DNA of 45,244 nt from an uncultured Lachnospiraceae bacterium. GTDB lineage: Bacteria; Bacillota; Clostridia; Lachnospirales; Lachnospiraceae. The notes under the pieces are model-generated. The model did no database searches and was not told the DNA's origin. It worked only from the letters and a program-made list of their open reading frames with translations. Below are positions 15,340-23,325 of this stretch, in pieces. Location: NCBI GenBank assembly GCA_934371505.1, contig CAKRNW010000003.1, positions 1 to 45,244 of the forward strand, read 5' to 3'. Position numbers and translations under genes: made by a program. Numbering within the stretch: position 1 is the first letter of the stretch; every line of letters starts with the position of its first letter.

Positions 15340-15395
15340 AAAACCCTTATATAAAGTCACTCTCATCAGTGGGATTGACTTTATAAAAGGGTTTT
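15340..15395 (-). terminator. Long-stem terminator after acpP
   Basis: Twenty-base arms (15340-15359 and 15376-15395) pair at 19 of 20 positions around a 16-nt loop. Outer AAAACCC/GGGTTTT gives the T-run on the minus strand. It starts 15 bp past acpP and separates plsX-acpP from rnc. Confidence 0.8.
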
Positions 15396-15410
15396 CCTGG
15401 TGACACGTTG

Positions 15411-15641
15411 TTAGTTCAATGCGCTTTTAATCAGTTCAACCGCTTCTTCCACGGTGGAGATCTTCTCTGCTTTTTCTGCGGGAATTTCAATGTCAAATTC
15501 TTCTTCAATTCCCATAATAATCTGGAATACATCCAGAGAATCTGCACCCAGATCATCCATGAAAGTGGTCTCCATTGTGATTTCCTCCGGATCTACATTT
15601 AAGACCTCAGCAATTACCTTTTTTAATTTTTCAAATTCCAT
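15411..15641 (-). CDS. acpP: Acyl carrier protein
   Basis: This 76-aa acidic protein carries growing acyl chains on a 4'-phosphopantetheine arm. The attachment motif is GADSLDVF with Ser35. The start is MEFEKLKK because GGAGGAG lies six bases upstream; the open frame continues further back inside plsX but without a ribosome site. It overlaps the plsX end by 11 bp. The pair couples acyl-ACP supply with the first step of phospholipid synthesis, and is followed directly by a strong terminator. Confidence 0.97.
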   Translation of the reverse strand: MEFEKLKKVIAEVLNVDPEEITMETTFMDDLGADSLDVFQIIMGIEEEFDIEIPAEKAEKISTVEEAVELIKSALN

Positions 15642-16653
15642 CTTTCTCCTCCTGACCAATCTTCTCTTTAATTTTGTCATTTATTTTCTGTTCACTGAAT
15701 GTGATACACTGCAAAATAGAGTTTTTGATTTCTACGGCTTTCGAACTTCCGTGAGTTTTTACTACCAGACCGTTTAAACCAAGCAAGGGTGCGCCACCGT
15801 ATTCTTCGGTGCTAAAGCCCTTCAAAGTCTGTTTCAGCGCAGGCTTAATCAAGAGTGCTCCGATCTTGCTGCGCAGAGAACTCATCATTCCCTGTTTCAC
15901 CTTGGATAACAATGCACTGGCCGTGCCCTCATACACCTTTAAAATCATATTGCCGGCAAATGCCTCACAGACAACCACATCCACATCGCCGTTAGGGATG
16001 TCTCTTGCTTCCACATTGCCTACAAAGTTGATGTCCGGGCAGTTCTTTAGTAAAGGATAGGTTTCCTTCACCAAGGCATTTCCCTTATCTTCTTCCACCC
16101 CGATATTGGCTAACGCTACTTTCGGATTTTTGATGCCTACCACATTTTCCATATAAATGGAACCCATCTTGGCAAACTGTACCAAATGGGAGGGTCTGGC
16201 ATCCACATTGGCACCACAGTCAATCAGTAAGGAGACACCTTTTAAGGTAGGAATAAGAGGTGCCAGAGGAGGTCTTTCCACCCCTTTGATTCTACCTACG
16301 ATCACTTGGCCGCCCACCAGAGTAGCCCCGGTGCTTCCGGCTGATACATAAGCATCACACTCTCCATTTTTCACCATATACATGGCTTTTACAATGGAGG
16401 AATCTTTTTTCTTGCGGATTGCATTTACAGGCGGCTCTGCCGTCTCAATGACCTGTGTGGCATTCACCACTTCAACCTGCTCTGCGGGATATTCATACTT
16501 CGCCAGTTCGGTGCGTACCGGTTCTTCCTGTCCTACCAGGAAAACCTTTACTTTCCTGCTTTCCCTGACAGCATCTACCGCTCCTTTCACGATCTCTCCG
16601 GGGGCATTGTCTCCCCCCATCGCGTCCACGGCTACATTAATATAGTCTGACAT
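15631..16653 (-). CDS. plsX: Phosphate acyltransferase PlsX
   Basis: This 340-aa enzyme converts acyl-ACP to acyl-phosphate for PlsY. The N-terminal VAVDAMGGDNAPGEIVKGA and the SAGSTGATLVGG, DCGANVDARP and EEYGGAPLLGLNG motifs are diagnostic. The start is taken at 16653 (MSDYINVAVDA), behind CGGAG; the upstream extension overlaps the promoter. The usual fapR or rpmF neighbours are absent. Confidence 0.97.
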   Translation of the reverse strand: MSDYINVAVDAMGGDNAPGEIVKGAVDAVRESRKVKVFLVGQEEPVRTELAKYEYPAEQVEVVNATQVIETAEPPVNAIRKKKDSSIVKAMYMVKNGECDAYVSAGSTGATLVGGQVIVGRIKGVERPPLAPLIPTLKGVSLLIDCGANVDARPSHLVQFAKMGSIYMENVVGIKNPKVALANIGVEEDKGNALVKETYPLLKNCPDINFVGNVEARDIPNGDVDVVVCEAFAGNMILKVYEGTASALLSKVKQGMMSSLRSKIGALLIKPALKQTLKGFSTEEYGGAPLLGLNGLVVKTHGSSKAVEIKNSILQCITFSEQKINDKIKEKIGQEEKDGI

Positions 16654-16690
16654 ATCTTTTTCTCCGTTTTTAAAATAAATACTATCCTTT

Positions 16691-16719
16691 ACTATACTAG
16701 ACCCGATTATAAAAATCAA
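16691..16719 (-). promoter_or_regulatory. Sigma-A promoter of plsX-acpP
   Basis: On the minus strand TTGATT and TATAGT are separated by exactly 17 bp and sit 38-66 bp before the plsX start. I see no clear FapR-type palindrome overlapping it. Confidence 0.65.
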
Positions 16720-16796
16720 TCTTTTTTCCTAAATTAGACCATGTGGAAGAATTTAAAGAAAGATTCATAAAGAGGACTTTTCTATATAATAAAAGT

Positions 16797-16831
16797 CGCC
16801 GTCCCGTGACACAAAGTCACAGGGACGGCGG
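16797..16831 (-). terminator. Terminator after cstA
   Basis: A GC-rich stem, CGCCGTCCC-G-TGAC against GTCA-CA-GGGACGGCG with a 5-nt loop, ends in GACTTTTATT on the minus strand. It begins 36 bp past the cstA stop and is also the boundary with the plsX promoter region. Confidence 0.8.
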
Positions 16832-16867
16832 TTCTTCTACATGATGTAATGTGTCAATTCACTTATC

Positions 16868-18535
16868 TTAAGCCGTTTTCTTAGCCATCAATGCCTTTGC
16901 ACCATCGACCAGTAAAATAATAGCCAATACTACTAAGGGAACAATGATGACATCCTGCAGTACGCAGGTAAATTTAGCAGCTCCTTCTGTCACTGCAAGA
17001 CTCTTGATATTGTTCACAAAGGTCATGCACAGAGAGGTTAACGTTGCAGCAGCCATAAAGACAATAGGGATGAACAGCATCTTATTGTTCTTTCCGATCT
17101 TCTTTAAGTAGCAAGCGATTGCAAGGAAAGCAGGAACTGCTACCAATTGGTTTGCAGCACCAAACAGAGGCCATACCTTAGAGTAACCAGCCAGACAAAG
17201 AACGAACCCGCCCAGTGCAGTTATTACGGTTGCAACATACATATTGGACAGAATATTCTTCTCTCCGCTCTTCTTGGTGGCAAACAGCTCCTGGAACATG
17301 AAACGTCCCAGTCTGGTTGCAGTATCCAGAGAAGTTAAGCAGAAGCAGGAAACTGCCAGACAGATGATAGTGTAGGTAGCGCTGATTGCTTTCTCACCAA
17401 ATCCCATATCTGCAAAGAATCCGGAAATAGCAGTACCAAAGATAATGGTCGGGGAAATGGTATCCAGACCAAGAGCTTCTTTAACTGCAGCCTGGGAACC
17501 ATCCACAGACAGATAGCCGATGGTAATCAGGGAAATCACTGCCAGTACGCACTCGATTAACATGGAGCCGTAACCAACTAACAGTGCATCTTTCTCATTA
17601 TCCAGCTGCTTGGAAGTGGTTCCGGATGCAATCAGAGAATGGAAACCGGAAACTGCACCACAGGCAATGGTAATAAACAATGCAGGGAACATGTAGCTGT
17701 TTCCTACATGGAATCCTACAAATGCAGGGGTCTGAATGGTAGGATGAGCGCCAATAATGCCGATTACGGCAGCAATCATCATGAAATACAGTAAATAAGA
17801 GCTTAAGTAATCACGGGGCTGTAACAGAATCCATACAGGAGTTACCGATGCGATCATAATATAAACAAATACAAAACCAATCCAGAAAGACTTGGGCAGC
17901 ATAATCGGGAAATACAAGCCAATTACAACGCATAAAGCCAACAGGATAACACCTACAACAGAAGCAACCACCATCGGTGCATTCTTTCTGTAAACGGCAA
18001 ATCCGAAACCGATTGCCAGGAAGATAAACAGAATGGATGCGGTTGCAACAGAACCATTTGCTGTGCTTCCTGCAAAAGAGCTTGCCACAATATCGCCAAA
18101 AGCTGCGATAACCAGCAATAATACCAGCCATGCAAACACGGTAAATAACACACGGGTTCTGCGTCCGATGGTGTCCTCGATAACCTCACCAAGGGATTTA
18201 CCATCATGACGGATGGAAACAAACAGAGAACCGAAATCCTGAACTGCACCGAAGAAAATACCACCGATGACAATCCATAAGAAACAAGGTACCCAGCCAA
18301 AGTAAGCTGCCTGAATAGGTCCGTTGATCGGGCCTGCGCCTGCGATGGATGAGAAGTGATGTCCCATAAGAACAGGGGTCTTAGCAGGACAATAGTCTAC
18401 ACCGTCTTCTAATGTATGAGCCGGTGTGGTGCGGGACGGATCAATGCCCCAGGATTTCGCAAGGAATTTACCGTAAGTCATATAGGCCACTACGAAAATT
18501 GCGATGCCAAGTAAGATTAATAATACTCCACTCAC
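16868..18535 (-). CDS. cstA: CstA-family peptide/pyruvate transporter
   Basis: This 555-aa integral membrane protein has about 16 hydrophobic segments. The family motifs are in place: GHHFSSIAGAGPINGPIQAA, the QDFGSLFVSIRHDGKSLGEV loop, GFHSLIASGTTSKQL and FGAANQLVA. CstA/BtsT proteins are induced by carbon limitation or extracellular pyruvate and take up peptides or pyruvate. In this order the family is shorter than E. coli CstA (about 700 aa), and 555 is usual for Clostridia. The start is GTG behind AGGAGG. No BtsS/BtsR two-component pair is adjacent. Codons are more uniform (many GCA, CTG, ATC) than in flanking genes, which suggests high expression. Confidence 0.93.
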   Translation of the reverse strand: MSGVLLILLGIAIFVVAYMTYGKFLAKSWGIDPSRTTPAHTLEDGVDYCPAKTPVLMGHHFSSIAGAGPINGPIQAAYFGWVPCFLWIVIGGIFFGAVQDFGSLFVSIRHDGKSLGEVIEDTIGRRTRVLFTVFAWLVLLLVIAAFGDIVASSFAGSTANGSVATASILFIFLAIGFGFAVYRKNAPMVVASVVGVILLALCVVIGLYFPIMLPKSFWIGFVFVYIMIASVTPVWILLQPRDYLSSYLLYFMMIAAVIGIIGAHPTIQTPAFVGFHVGNSYMFPALFITIACGAVSGFHSLIASGTTSKQLDNEKDALLVGYGSMLIECVLAVISLITIGYLSVDGSQAAVKEALGLDTISPTIIFGTAISGFFADMGFGEKAISATYTIICLAVSCFCLTSLDTATRLGRFMFQELFATKKSGEKNILSNMYVATVITALGGFVLCLAGYSKVWPLFGAANQLVAVPAFLAIACYLKKIGKNNKMLFIPIVFMAAATLTSLCMTFVNNIKSLAVTEGAAKFTCVLQDVIIVPLVVLAIILLVDGAKALMAKKTA

Positions 18536-18581
18536 ACTTTTTTCCTCCTATCATAAAATTTTTACATGTGAGATTTATATA

Positions 18582-18601
18582 AAACAGAGTCCATTCTGTT
18601 T
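18582..18601 (-). promoter_or_regulatory. Small hairpin in the cstA leader
   Basis: AAACAGA/TCTGTTT with a 6-nt loop, followed on the minus strand by TTTTAT, lies between the unknown gene and cstA, 47 bp before the cstA start. It may be a weak terminator or attenuator that tunes cstA relative to its upstream gene. Confidence 0.35.
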
Positions 18602-18615
18602 CATATCGTGTTCAT

Positions 18616-19260
18616 TCAGTGGACGACATCCGCTTTTTCCCTTGATTCCCCTTTGCGTTCTCTTTCCAGTTCCTGTGTAAAAGGTGTGATCTCATGTTTT
18701 TCACAAAGCTGGGAAAAGGTAATTTTACCTTTCTTCACATCTTCAAAGGTCTCAACAAAAAGTTTCTTTCCCTTCCGTGCCTGATCGTTGGTATAGACCT
18801 TCTCTGAAGAAATGTCCACCAGCACCATCCTTCCGCTGGAATAGCCGCGGATGTTGAACTGATATCCCTTTTCAAACTTGTACTTTTTGACTTTCCTGAT
18901 CACTTCAGGATCCGGTGCCTGGTCAACAATAAAAACAAAAGTCAGGTAGCTGTACATATGGTTCTTTTCAGGCATTTTTTCTCCTTTACAAACCAGTACC
19001 GGCTCCATATATTCACGAATCACACGATCAGCCCGATCAATATCTTCTATGGTAATTTTCTCTCTGGTGTCAAACAGCATATGTTCAAAGCTGTCCACTG
19101 TCCACAGATTGGCTTCCCGTATCAGTACATATTTCTCATTATGCGAAAAAAAATACCCATATGCAGGGTATTCCTCTTCCTCTATACGATATGGCTGATA
19201 AATATCAAACATACCTGAATAGCGCACCAGCAGTCTATCCAAATAGTCACTTGCAGTCAT
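18616..19260 (-). CDS. Conserved-looking protein of unknown function upstream of cstA
   Basis: I take the ATG at 19260 (MTASDYLDRLLVRYSGMFDI) as start; AGAGG lies nine bases upstream, while the TTG 21 bp further out has none. The 214-aa product is soluble and charged, without signal peptide or membrane helix. It has a mixed alpha/beta look in the centre (YLTFVFIVDQAPDPEVIRKV, then GRMVLVDISSEKVYTN) and a basic C-terminal helix. I do not recognise a family. The position, with its own promoter and cstA 80 bp downstream, suggests a co-transcribed partner or regulator of nutrient uptake, but this is inference only. Confidence 0.75.
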   Translation of the reverse strand: MTASDYLDRLLVRYSGMFDIYQPYRIEEEEYPAYGYFFSHNEKYVLIREANLWTVDSFEHMLFDTREKITIEDIDRADRVIREYMEPVLVCKGEKMPEKNHMYSYLTFVFIVDQAPDPEVIRKVKKYKFEKGYQFNIRGYSSGRMVLVDISSEKVYTNDQARKGKKLFVETFEDVKKGKITFSQLCEKHEITPFTQELERERKGESREKADVVH

Positions 19261-19308
19261 AAAATATAACCTCTTTAACAATCGATTAACACTCTACTAC
19301 ATTAAACC

Positions 19309-19337
19309 AGTGTAGCATAATCCCCTCTCCTTCGCAA
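19309..19337 (-). promoter_or_regulatory. Sigma-A promoter for the unknown gene and cstA
   Basis: TTGCGA and TACACT are separated by 17 bp on the minus strand, with TATGC just before the -10 box, 49 bp before the start codon at 19260. Confidence 0.55.
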
Positions 19338-19365
19338 CATATATCGGCATATTTCTTAAATTTTT

Positions 19366-20286
19366 CTAAAGAATTTGTAAAAGCTTCTGAAAATACTCCG
19401 GCAGCGGAGCATCAAATTCCACATACTCCAAGGTTCTGGGATGAAGGAAACCCAGTTTCCAGGCATGAAGTGTCTGTCCTTCTAAATGATATGCATTCTT
19501 TCCACTTCCGTAGACCTCATCTCCCAAAAGAGGATGCCCGATGCTTGCCATATGCACACGAATCTGATGGGTGCGCCCGGTCTCCAGTTCGCATTCAATA
19601 TAGGTATGATTCCGGAACCGCTCCAATACCCGGTAATGGGTGACTGCATCCTTCCCATTTCCTTTCAAGGTCACCGCCATCCTTTTCCGGTCTTTCGGAT
19701 CTCTGGCAAGGGGCTTGTGAATGGTTCCCTCATCTTCCTTTAATACACCCATACAGATTGCCCTGTATTTTCTCGTAATGGAATGAACCTTAAACTGTTC
19801 CGCCAGTGTCCGGTGCGCCATGTCGTTTTTGCAGATCACCAGGGACCCCGTGGTATCCCGGTCAATCCGATGGACTATTCCCGGACGCATCACCCCATTG
19901 ATTCCCGACAGAGAATTTCCGCAATGATACATCACTGCATTCACCAGTGTGCCGCTATAGTGCCCTGCCGCCGGATGAACCACCATGCCCTTGGGTTTAT
20001 CCACCACCAGAATATCCTCATCCTCATAGAGAATGGACAAAGGAATATCCTCCGGCAAAATATCCGGCTCTTCATTCTCTGGCAGTTCAAAGCTGACCAC
20101 ATCATCAATACGCAGGCGGTAGTTGGCCTTTACCGGTTTTTCCCCCACAAATACTGCTCCCTCACGGATCAGCTTCTGTACAAAAGACCGGGAAACACTA
20201 TCCACAAGAACAGAGAGCGCCTTGTCAATGCGCTCTCCCTGTAAATACTCTAATTCATCTGTTATCTCAAATCGAAAGGTATCCAT
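19366..20286 (-). CDS. rluD: RluA/RluD-family 23S rRNA pseudouridine synthase
   Basis: At 306 aa it has an N-terminal S4 domain (ERIDKALSVLVDSVSRSFVQ, residues 18-37) and the RluA-type catalytic domain with HRIDRDTTG (Asp142 as nucleophile) and GRTHQIRVHMASIGHPLLGD. It isomerises uridines in 23S rRNA. The choice of RluD over other RluA paralogues rests on the lspA neighbourhood and the S4 domain. It starts 12 bp after lspA. Confidence 0.88.
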   Translation of the reverse strand: MDTFRFEITDELEYLQGERIDKALSVLVDSVSRSFVQKLIREGAVFVGEKPVKANYRLRIDDVVSFELPENEEPDILPEDIPLSILYEDEDILVVDKPKGMVVHPAAGHYSGTLVNAVMYHCGNSLSGINGVMRPGIVHRIDRDTTGSLVICKNDMAHRTLAEQFKVHSITRKYRAICMGVLKEDEGTIHKPLARDPKDRKRMAVTLKGNGKDAVTHYRVLERFRNHTYIECELETGRTHQIRVHMASIGHPLLGDEVYGSGKNAYHLEGQTLHAWKLGFLHPRTLEYVEFDAPLPEYFQKLLQIL

Positions 20287-20298
20287 AACGATATCTCC

Positions 20299-20844
20299 TT
20301 AACGCCTGCCATTGGATCCATCCACATCCCTAAGTTTTTTTTGCTGAAAACTTAAGAAGCTCAAATCCTGTTCCTTGTATACAAACAGCAAAAGAATCAC
20401 CAGTCCAATGGTTGACAGGGTAACGTAAATATCCGCCACATTGAAAATAGGAAAATTGATGGGTATAAAATAGATAAAATCTACTACAAAGTCCTGCATC
20501 ACACGATCAATCATATTTCCCACATCCCCTGCTGCGATACCAATCATGCAGATACGACCCAGTCGATACTTATTGTGTGCCGGGCATTTGGTCAGAATAT
20601 AACAGACAATCAACAGAATCAATACTTCCATACAGATGAAAAATACCTTCTGGTTTTGTAACATTCCAAAGGCTGCTCCCCGGTTCTCCAGATATTTGAA
20701 TTCTAATACCTGGGGAATCACAGGAAATGAATCCCTGCCTTTCAGTTTTATCACTGCAAGATACTTGGTCGCCTGATCCAGTCCAACCAAAAGGAGCACT
20801 ACCAGTACATCTACGAAGAGTAAAATTTTTCTTTTCTTATCCAT
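20299..20844 (-). CDS. lspA: Lipoprotein signal peptidase
   Basis: This 181-aa protein with four membrane helices is the aspartic protease that cleaves prolipoproteins before the lipid-modified cysteine. The catalytic residues are Asp113 (GDVGNMIDRV) and Asp138 (FNVADIYVTLS), with GLDQATK and ENRGAAFGML also present. I prefer the ATG at 20844 (MDKKRK), which has GAGG seven bases upstream, over a TTG two codons earlier that overlaps the aroB stop. It follows aroB almost without a gap, an arrangement suggesting translational coupling. Confidence 0.96.
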   Translation of the reverse strand: MDKKRKILLFVDVLVVLLLVGLDQATKYLAVIKLKGRDSFPVIPQVLEFKYLENRGAAFGMLQNQKVFFICMEVLILLIVCYILTKCPAHNKYRLGRICMIGIAAGDVGNMIDRVMQDFVVDFIYFIPINFPIFNVADIYVTLSTIGLVILLLFVYKEQDLSFLSFQQKKLRDVDGSNGRR

Positions 20845-20846
20845 GA

Positions 20847-21947
20847 TCAATCCTCATCCTTAAAAGTCAGCTCGTCCAGAGCCGCCAGAATATCCTCATC
20901 CGTCACAGAGGTATCCCGCATCGCTTTTCCCACTCTTTTTAGCAGAATAAACTGTAACGTACCATCCTTCATTTTCTTGTCGGATTTTGTTAAACGCAAT
21001 ACTTCCTGGGGGTCGATATCCTCCACGGAAATAGGAAGGTTAAAAGGCACGAACATGTCCCGCACCTCGTAATACTCTTCCATGGTAATCAGTTCGTGTT
21101 TCCAGGAAATAAAAGCTGCAGCCACACATCCCAAAGCAACACATTCTCCATGAGACAGCGTAAAGTTTTTATACTTCTCAATGGCATGTCCGATCGTGTG
21201 TCCGAAATTTAGGAGTGCCCGTTCTCCTTGTTCTGTGGGATCCTTCTCCACCACCAGTTTCTTTACGGTACAGCTGCGCATAATCATCTCTTCCAATGTA
21301 TCCAGATCACGCTCACAGATTTCATACATCTTGTCGATCAGCCATTCATAGAAAATAGCGTCCTTAATCAGACCGTGTTTCATAACCTCGGCAAATCCAT
21401 TGTAGAACTGTCTGGCATCCAGCGTTTTTAGGGTGGCAAGATTCATATAAACCAGGCGTGGCATGTGGAATGCACCTACCATGTTCTTATATCCGTCAAA
21501 ATCCACACCGGTTTTTCCTCCGATGCTGCTGTCAGATTGTGCCAGTAAGGTAGTGGGAACCTGGACAAAATCAATCCCCCGTAAGTAAGTTGCCGCTGTG
21601 TAGCCTGCCATGTCCCCCACTACGCCGCCACCTAATGCCAGAATCAGATCCTTCCTGTCAAATCCAGCCTCAATCAATGTCTTATATGCCTCTTTGATGG
21701 TATCCAGAGTCTTATACTCTTCTCCTGCCGGGAAAGAGAACAGAATCACTTTGCGGCAGACAGGCTCTAACAATTCCTGAATCTGTTTTGCATAAAGTTT
21801 TTCTACATTAGAATCCGTATAAATACATATCTTGCGGTTTTCCGCTCCTAAGTCCTGCAGTTCCTGGGGAAGCTCCTCAAAAGTGTGGCTAAATACGATG
21901 TCATAACACGGTTTCTTGTTATAGAGAATCGGTAAACGCTGCGCCAT
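20847..21947 (-). CDS. aroB: 3-dehydroquinate synthase
   Basis: This 366-aa enzyme converts DAHP to 3-dehydroquinate, the second step of the shikimate pathway. NAD binding is shown by ALGGGVVGDMAGY, substrate binding by DSSIGGKTGVD, and the metal site by EVMKHG, HTIGHAIE and SHGECVALG. Length and motif order are canonical. It is the first gene of the aroB-lspA-rluD unit, and no other shikimate gene is in the window. It starts 53 bp beyond the sepF terminator. Confidence 0.97.
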   Translation of the reverse strand: MAQRLPILYNKKPCYDIVFSHTFEELPQELQDLGAENRKICIYTDSNVEKLYAKQIQELLEPVCRKVILFSFPAGEEYKTLDTIKEAYKTLIEAGFDRKDLILALGGGVVGDMAGYTAATYLRGIDFVQVPTTLLAQSDSSIGGKTGVDFDGYKNMVGAFHMPRLVYMNLATLKTLDARQFYNGFAEVMKHGLIKDAIFYEWLIDKMYEICERDLDTLEEMIMRSCTVKKLVVEKDPTEQGERALLNFGHTIGHAIEKYKNFTLSHGECVALGCVAAAFISWKHELITMEEYYEVRDMFVPFNLPISVEDIDPQEVLRLTKSDKKMKDGTLQFILLKRVGKAMRDTSVTDEDILAALDELTFKDED

Positions 21948-22000
21948 AAAATATCCTTCTTTCTGTCCTTTGTCTGTTTCTTGTACGTTTGTGCATACTC

Positions 22001-22027
22001 AAAAAGGGCGATCTGTTCAGATCGCCC
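22001..22027 (-). terminator. Terminator after sepF
   Basis: A perfect 10-bp GC-rich stem GGGCGATCTG/CAGATCGCCC with a minimal loop is followed on the minus strand by TTTTT. It begins 11 bp past the sepF stop. Confidence 0.9.
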
Positions 22028-22037
22028 CTAAAACACG

Positions 22038-22553
22038 TTATTTATTGATGGGAACGTCGAAAGAGCCATTCAGAATTTCCTGAAAGTCTCCTGAGATATC
22101 CACACTGGGTGGAGTTACAATAAAAATGTAGTGGGAAATCTTCTGTAGGTTTCCACTCATTGCATAACAGGAACCGGAGGTAAAATCAATGATTCTCTGC
22201 GCAATATCCACCTCCAGGCCTTCCAGATTCAAAACCACAGTTCGATTCGCCAGAAGGGTCTCCGTAATCTCTCTTCCATCTTCCACGGAAGTAGGTTTGA
22301 TCACGCATACCTGCATACCATCTGCAGAAAGATTTCGGGAGCCACCCACGGATCGTATGGAGGTCACCTTACTTGCAGAAGCTTTTTTTACAGGTCTGCT
22401 TTCCGGTTCCGGAGCTTCTCTGGGAAAAGCTGCTTTTTTAGGTGCAGGGGTTTCCTCTTCGTCATCCTCATCGTAGTAATCATCATCTGCATACTCGTCA
22501 TCATCGTCCGGGTTTAATTTCATATAATTTAAAAACTTGTCCATAACGCCCAT
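22038..22553 (-). CDS. sepF: Cell division protein SepF
   Basis: This 171-aa FtsZ-anchoring protein starts MGVMDKFLNYMKLN, the amphipathic membrane-binding helix, behind GGGGAG nine bases upstream. An acidic linker (DDDDEYADDDYYDEDDEEE, residues 17-35) precedes the SepF core (VCVIKPTSVEDGREITETLL, then VVLNLEGLEVDIAQRIIDF and GSCYAMSGNLQKI). It polymerises and bundles FtsZ at the division site. It follows yggS by 43 bp, a pairing conserved across Bacillota. The usual ylmG/ylmH genes do not follow; a terminator does. Confidence 0.96.
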   Translation of the reverse strand: MGVMDKFLNYMKLNPDDDDEYADDDYYDEDDEEETPAPKKAAFPREAPEPESRPVKKASASKVTSIRSVGGSRNLSADGMQVCVIKPTSVEDGREITETLLANRTVVLNLEGLEVDIAQRIIDFTSGSCYAMSGNLQKISHYIFIVTPPSVDISGDFQEILNGSFDVPINK

Positions 22554-22596
22554 AGTCGTCAATCTCCCCTGATCTGACTGTCTCGTAAGTGACTGG

Positions 22597-23289
22597 TCAA
22601 ATCTTATAATTTCTTTCTCCAAAGATACCGGTTCCAACTCTCACCCAGGTTGCGCCTTCTTCTACAGCTATCTGGTAATCACCGGTCATCCCCATAGAGA
22701 GCTCATTCATAGTAACATTATCAATGCTTTTCCTACTTATGTCAACAGCTAATTGTCGCAGGATCCGAAAATATTGCCTGTTTTCTTCCGGATTTTCCAC
22801 AAAAGGAGCAATGGTCATAAGTCCTTTTATCTGAATATTCGGGAGTTTGGAAACAGCCTGTACCAGGTTCATCACTTCATCTGTATGAACCCCGAATTTT
22901 GACTCTTCCTCCGCTACATTGACCTCCAGCAGGATATTGGCAGGCACGTTATGCTTCACTGCTTCTCTGCTGACTGCCTCCGCCAGATGCAGACTATCCA
23001 CACTGTGGATACGATATGCCTTATCAATGATATATTTGATTTTATTGGTTTGCAGATGTCCAATCATATGCCAGCGGATATCTGCAGGCAGAAGCGGAAC
23101 CTTATCACACATTTCCTGCACTTTATTTTCGCCAAAATCTCTGCTTCCGGCGTTGTAAGCTTCCCGGAGCATTTCCACCGGTTTTGTCTTACTGACAGAA
23201 ATCAAGTGAACCTCTTCTGCGTTTCTTCCTGCTCTCTTACATGCTTCCCGGATATTTTCCTGCACTTGTTTCAAATTTTCCTGTATCAT
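22597..23289 (-). CDS. yggS: YggS-family pyridoxal phosphate homeostasis protein
   Basis: This 230-aa fold-type III PLP-binding protein (also called PLPBP/YlmE) has the cofactor lysine at Lys34 in LISVSKTKP. FGENKVQEM, WHMIGHLQTNK, VNVAEEESKFG and the C-terminal LSMGMTGDYQIAVEEGATWV confirm the family. It buffers PLP and affects amino acid balance rather than catalysing a known reaction. The HlyD-like gene lies 36 bp upstream. Confidence 0.95.
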   Translation of the reverse strand: MIQENLKQVQENIREACKRAGRNAEEVHLISVSKTKPVEMLREAYNAGSRDFGENKVQEMCDKVPLLPADIRWHMIGHLQTNKIKYIIDKAYRIHSVDSLHLAEAVSREAVKHNVPANILLEVNVAEEESKFGVHTDEVMNLVQAVSKLPNIQIKGLMTIAPFVENPEENRQYFRILRQLAVDISRKSIDNVTMNELSMGMTGDYQIAVEEGATWVRVGTGIFGERNYKI

Positions 23290-23325
23290 GTTCTCACATC
23301 CTTTTGTTCAAAATAGTCTATTCAA

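Noticed and set aside
22554..22637. Longer SepF starting at 22637
   Set aside because: The extension lacks a ribosome site, overlaps the yggS end, and would bury the conserved N-terminal membrane helix MGVMDKFLNYM.
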